Source: Candidatus Nitrososphaera evergladensis SR1 (GTDB lineage: Archaea > Thermoproteota > Nitrososphaeria > Nitrososphaerales > Nitrososphaeraceae). Taken from it: 64,000 nucleotides of DNA. Positions 61,571 to 64,000 of the stretch are shown here, in pieces. Every line of letters starts with the position of its first letter. Position 1 is the first letter of the stretch. The stretch covers positions 2,604,001 to 2,668,000 of the forward strand of contig NZ_CP007174.1 in the NCBI RefSeq assembly GCF_000730285.1, written 5' to 3'. The notes beneath the pieces are model-generated. The model did not search any database. It worked only from the letters and a program-made list of their open reading frames with translations, and was not told the origin of the DNA. Made by a program: the position numbers and the translations under genes.

Positions 61571-62176
61571 TTGAGCAAGGAAAATAATAACAAAGTAATG
61601 ATAATGCTGCCAGGCGAGCAGGTTGCCTCCATAGAAGAGTTTGAGGGAGGCAAGAACACTTACCTGACGCAGGACGGCACGATAAGGTCGGCCGCAATAG
61701 GCACCAAGGCAATGGACCTGAAAAGGCGAGTGATAAAGATAGAGCCCAAAAATGCGCCAATGCTTCCCAAGATAGGCGACATACTGGTAGGCTATGTAGA
61801 GATGATATTTGCCAGCATGATATCGGTAAAGGTGCTGTACATAAACGGAGTAGAGTCCACGTCAGGGTTCTCGGCGATTGCCTCCATGAGGGTAGGCGGT
61901 GGCGGCCGCGACAGGCGGGAAAGGCCGATCTTTCGCACAGGCGACATCATAAGAGGCAGGGTGATGAGCCTGCTCAACTCTACAGTGCACATGACCATTG
62001 CGGAAAGAGAGTTTGGCGTGCTCTACACCACCTGCTTTATGTGCGGAGGCGACACGGTCAAGGTAAACGACACGGTCAAGTGCATCGAATGCGGAGCATG
62101 GGAGCCCCGCAAGCTGACAAACGACTATGGCAAAGAGACGCTTCGCCAGATATTCAGGGCGGGCGGCAGCAGGTAG
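61571..62176 (+). CDS. Exosome RNA-binding subunit Csl4
   Basis: 201 residues, TTG start with an AGTTATAAC box at 61537. N-terminal domain (MLPGEQVASIEEFEGGKNTYL), S1 domain (about 65-145, IGDILVGYVEMIFASMISVKV), and zinc ribbon CFMCGGDTVK...CIECGAWEPRKL. It caps the exosome core and helps feed RNA. The prephenate dehydratase gene follows after 8 bases, so they share a transcript. Confidence 0.92.
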   Translation: MSKENNNKVMIMLPGEQVASIEEFEGGKNTYLTQDGTIRSAAIGTKAMDLKRRVIKIEPKNAPMLPKIGDILVGYVEMIFASMISVKVLYINGVESTSGFSAIASMRVGGGGRDRRERPIFRTGDIIRGRVMSLLNSTVHMTIAEREFGVLYTTCFMCGGDTVKVNDTVKCIECGAWEPRKLTNDYGKETLRQIFRAGGSR

Positions 62177-62184
62177 TAGAATTA

Positions 62185-63033
62185 ATGCCAAGCGTCGCCT
62201 TTCAGGGAGAGCGCGGGGCATTTAGTGAGATGGCCGCGCTACAGTATTTCTCCAAGGGCGCTACGCTTGTCCCTTGCAAGTCCTTTGCAGACGCTTTTTC
62301 CGAAGCTGAAAAGAAAAAGGTCGACTATGCAGTCATACCGGTTGAAAATTCCATAGAGGGAAGCGTGCCTGAAGTGTATGATTTGCTGATGCAGACCCCG
62401 CTAAAGGCAACGGGCGAGGTCTACCACAGGGTGCACCACTGCCTGATTGCCGGAAAAGGCGTCAAGATCAAAGATGTCAGACACGCCTACTCGCACCCGC
62501 AGGCGCTGGGCCAGTGCCGGCAGTACCTGCAAAAGAAAAGGATAGAGCCCGTGCCGGCGTACGACACTGCCGGCTCTGTCAAGATGGTAAAGGAGCAGGG
62601 CGCCAAGGACGCGGCGGCAATAGCAAGCAGGCGCGCGGCAGAGCTGTACGGCATGGAGATACTGGACGAAGGCATCGAGGACAGAAAGAGCAACTATACC
62701 CGCTTTTTGGTGCTTGCGCTGTCAGATAATGATGACAAGAGAGCCAGGAAAAACAACGAGCAACAACAGCAGCAGTACAAGACGTCCATCATATTTTCAG
62801 TAAAGCACGTGCCGGGCGCGCTCTTTGGAATCCTCGGCGAGTTTGCGATAAGGAACCTGAATCTTACGAAAATAGAGTCGCGGCCGACAAAAGAAACCCC
62901 GTGGGAGTACAACTTTTACGTCGACTTTGAGGGGCACGCAAACGATACGGCGGTAAAGCAGGTGCTAAAGGCGGTAAAGAGCAAGACGTCGTACCTGAAG
63001 ATCATCGGCTCGTACAGAAAAGCCGAATTCTAG
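62185..63033 (+). CDS. pheA: Prephenate dehydratase
   Basis: 282 residues from ATG 62185; the frame is open back to 62041 but those codons lie inside csl4. Catalytic domain: VAFQGERGAFSEMAAL, VIPVENSIEGSVPEVYD, and NYTRFLVLA (Thr). A Q-rich linker (EQQQQQYK) leads to an ACT domain (GALFGILGEFAIRNLNLTKIESRP) that binds phenylalanine. It makes phenylpyruvate. Confidence 0.95.
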   Translation: MPSVAFQGERGAFSEMAALQYFSKGATLVPCKSFADAFSEAEKKKVDYAVIPVENSIEGSVPEVYDLLMQTPLKATGEVYHRVHHCLIAGKGVKIKDVRHAYSHPQALGQCRQYLQKKRIEPVPAYDTAGSVKMVKEQGAKDAAAIASRRAAELYGMEILDEGIEDRKSNYTRFLVLALSDNDDKRARKNNEQQQQQYKTSIIFSVKHVPGALFGILGEFAIRNLNLTKIESRPTKETPWEYNFYVDFEGHANDTAVKQVLKAVKSKTSYLKIIGSYRKAEF

Positions 63034-63034
63034 T

Positions 63035-63484
63035 TTAGCGTCCCCGGAAGCGCAGGCTCAAGCCTATTACTATGATGCCGGTCACGACCAGCATGAGCGA
63101 GCCGGAAAACTCCAGCGGGCTGGACTTGGTCTGAGCCGTGCCGGTTATCTGCACGTCTTGATTTCCCGTGTTCTGTATTGCTATCCGGTACTCGCCGGCC
63201 TTGGAAGCGGTGAGCTCGTACGTAAAGTTGGAAAGGTCCTTCTGCGAAGTTACTATGCTTCCGTCAGGGTCCTTTACTTGAATGTCAAACGTAGAACCTT
63301 TTACCTGCATCAATGCGGTGTTGCCTACGTTCATGTCCGGCGACAGCTCGTCTGCAAGGCCCGGCTTGACCGTGCCATCAAGGGACACTGCGACTGCCGT
63401 GTTTGCATAGATGCTTGCGGCAATGCCGATGACAATAAAGGCCGCGCCGGCGCCAAGCATCGCGATAAACGTCTTGGCAGCCAT
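63035..63484 (-). CDS. Membrane-anchored beta-domain protein
   Basis: 149 residues with a helix at each end (about 6-32 and 124-144) and a beta-rich domain between (DIQVKDPDGSIVTSQKDL; YRIAIQNTGNQDVQITG), which resembles small emp24/GOLD-like or Ig-like extracytoplasmic domains. It starts 3 bases after the guaB stop, so it is in the same operon. The function is unknown. Confidence 0.75.
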   Translation of the reverse strand: MAAKTFIAMLGAGAAFIVIGIAASIYANTAVAVSLDGTVKPGLADELSPDMNVGNTALMQVKGSTFDIQVKDPDGSIVTSQKDLSNFTYELTASKAGEYRIAIQNTGNQDVQITGTAQTKSSPLEFSGSLMLVVTGIIVIGLSLRFRGR

Positions 63485-63487
63485 CCA

Positions 63488-64000
63488 TTACATCACGTCG
63501 ACGTCGTGGGGCTGGCTCTCGATAAAGCCGGCGCCGGTTATCCTAACAAACTCGGCGTTTCTTTGCATCTCTGGAATGGACTTGGCGCCGCAGTAGCTTA
63601 GGCCGGAGCGCAGGCCGCCAGCAAGCTGGCGCACGATCTCGACGACGCTTCCCTTGTACGGCACCATCGCCTCGACTCCCTCCGGGACATAGTCGTTGAG
63701 GTCGTCAGAATCCACGACCTCCGGGCCCTCCTGGCGGTACTTGCGGCCAAGCGACGCCATGTAGGACGCCATGCCGCGGTACATCTTGTACTTTTTGCCG
63801 TTTTTGACAAGCGTCTTGCCGGGGCTCTCGTCGGTGCCTCCAAACATGCTCCCTATCATGGCAGACGATGCGCCAGCCGCCAGCGCCTTTGTGAGGTCGC
63901 CGGACGTGCGGATGCCGCCGTCAGATATGACTGGAATGTCAAATTCCTTTGCAGCCTTGACTGCGTCAATGACCGCAGTGAGTTGCGGAACGCCCGACCC
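63488..64000 (-). CDS. guaB: IMP dehydrogenase, C-terminal part (5' end outside window)
   Basis: 171 codons are seen, open to the window edge. Motifs: [39 protein letters not shown] (phosphate site), [27 protein letters not shown] (flap region) and the C-terminal [16 protein letters not shown]. It oxidises IMP to XMP for guanine nucleotides. The catalytic Cys loop lies beyond 64000. Confidence 0.95.
   Translation of the reverse strand, partial: GSGVPQLTAVIDAVKAAKEFDIPVISDGGIRTSGDLTKALAAGASSAMIGSMFGGTDESPGKTLVKNGKKYKMYRGMASYMASLGRKYRQEGPEVVDSDDLNDYVPEGVEAMVPYKGSVVEIVRQLAGGLRSGLSYCGAKSIPEMQRNAEFVRITGAGFIESQPHDVDVM

Noticed and set aside
1-64000. Genome-wide reassignment of TAG to an amino acid
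   Set aside because: TAG is the natural end of amoC, amt, the zinc ferredoxin and HMG-CoA reductase, with no sensible extension; only gene-specific readthrough stays possible.
1-64000. CRISPR arrays, rRNA genes or replication origin
   Set aside because: No regularly spaced repeats, no rRNA sequence and no clustered origin-box repeats with a Cdc6/Orc1 gene were seen.

Overview
The window is a chromosomal segment of an ammonia-oxidizing archaeon of the Nitrososphaera type (Thaumarchaeota / Nitrososphaeria). The evidence is a stand-alone archaeal amoC, an archaeal aIF2-beta, a Cdc48-type AAA ATPase, exosome subunit Csl4, a zinc-ferredoxin, class II HMG-CoA reductase, short leaders behind TATA-like boxes, and many TTG/GTG starts. 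The housekeeping stretches are GC-rich; the accessory stretches (about 26-30 kb and 53-54 kb) are clearly richer in A+T.

Layout. 1-7 kb: a secreted protein cut by the window edge, a neutral zinc metallopeptidase interrupted by an in-frame TAG, amoC, small membrane and zinc-finger proteins, a FilR1-like regulator divergent from a quinone-oxidoreductase-like dehydrogenase, and a class II tRNA (Leu-like) with an insertion in its anticodon region. 7-12 kb: the bacterial-type chaperone set grpE-dnaK-dnaJ-hsp20 and a thioredoxin. 12-21 kb: small conserved proteins, aIF2-beta, then a surface-polysaccharide cassette holding two copies of a GT2 synthase plus a nucleotide-sugar dehydrogenase, a degenerate polysaccharide deacetylase and a DegT aminotransferase. 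21-26 kb: ammonium transporter, ArsA/GET3-like ATPase, zinc-ferredoxin and three unknown proteins. 26-46 kb: an accessory region with a tRNA 3'-end fragment, BNR-repeat, VOC, PepSY, NicO-like, YtkA-like, CBS, PQQ-sugar-dehydrogenase, SDR, MFS and plastocyanin genes, a tRNA-Ser that appears to carry two introns, and many single-zinc-finger microproteins. 46-57 kb: HMG-CoA reductase and the histidine operon, split between the HAD phosphatase-like gene and hisB by a tnpB-only IS200/IS605-type element and a frameshifted double winged-helix gene. 57-64 kb: acylphosphatase, lysA, cdc48, csl4, pheA, a membrane protein and the end of an IMP dehydrogenase gene.

The most unusual feature is a series of disruptions that fall only in accessory genes. 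Four genes each contain a single in-frame TAG with coherent coding on both sides (metallopeptidase, NicO-like transporter, YtkA-like protein, TnpB). Four more read as intact proteins only if a one-base frameshift is allowed (VOC protein, a small secreted protein, a zinc-ribbon protein, the winged-helix protein). The core genes are all intact. TAG is also a normal terminal stop here (amoC, amt, ferredoxin, HMG-CoA reductase), so genome-wide recoding is unlikely. Recent pseudogenization is the simplest reading; gene-specific amber readthrough is the interesting alternative.

No searches or folding programs were run. Functions are assigned from recognised motifs and family resemblance; start codons and tRNA introns were judged by eye.
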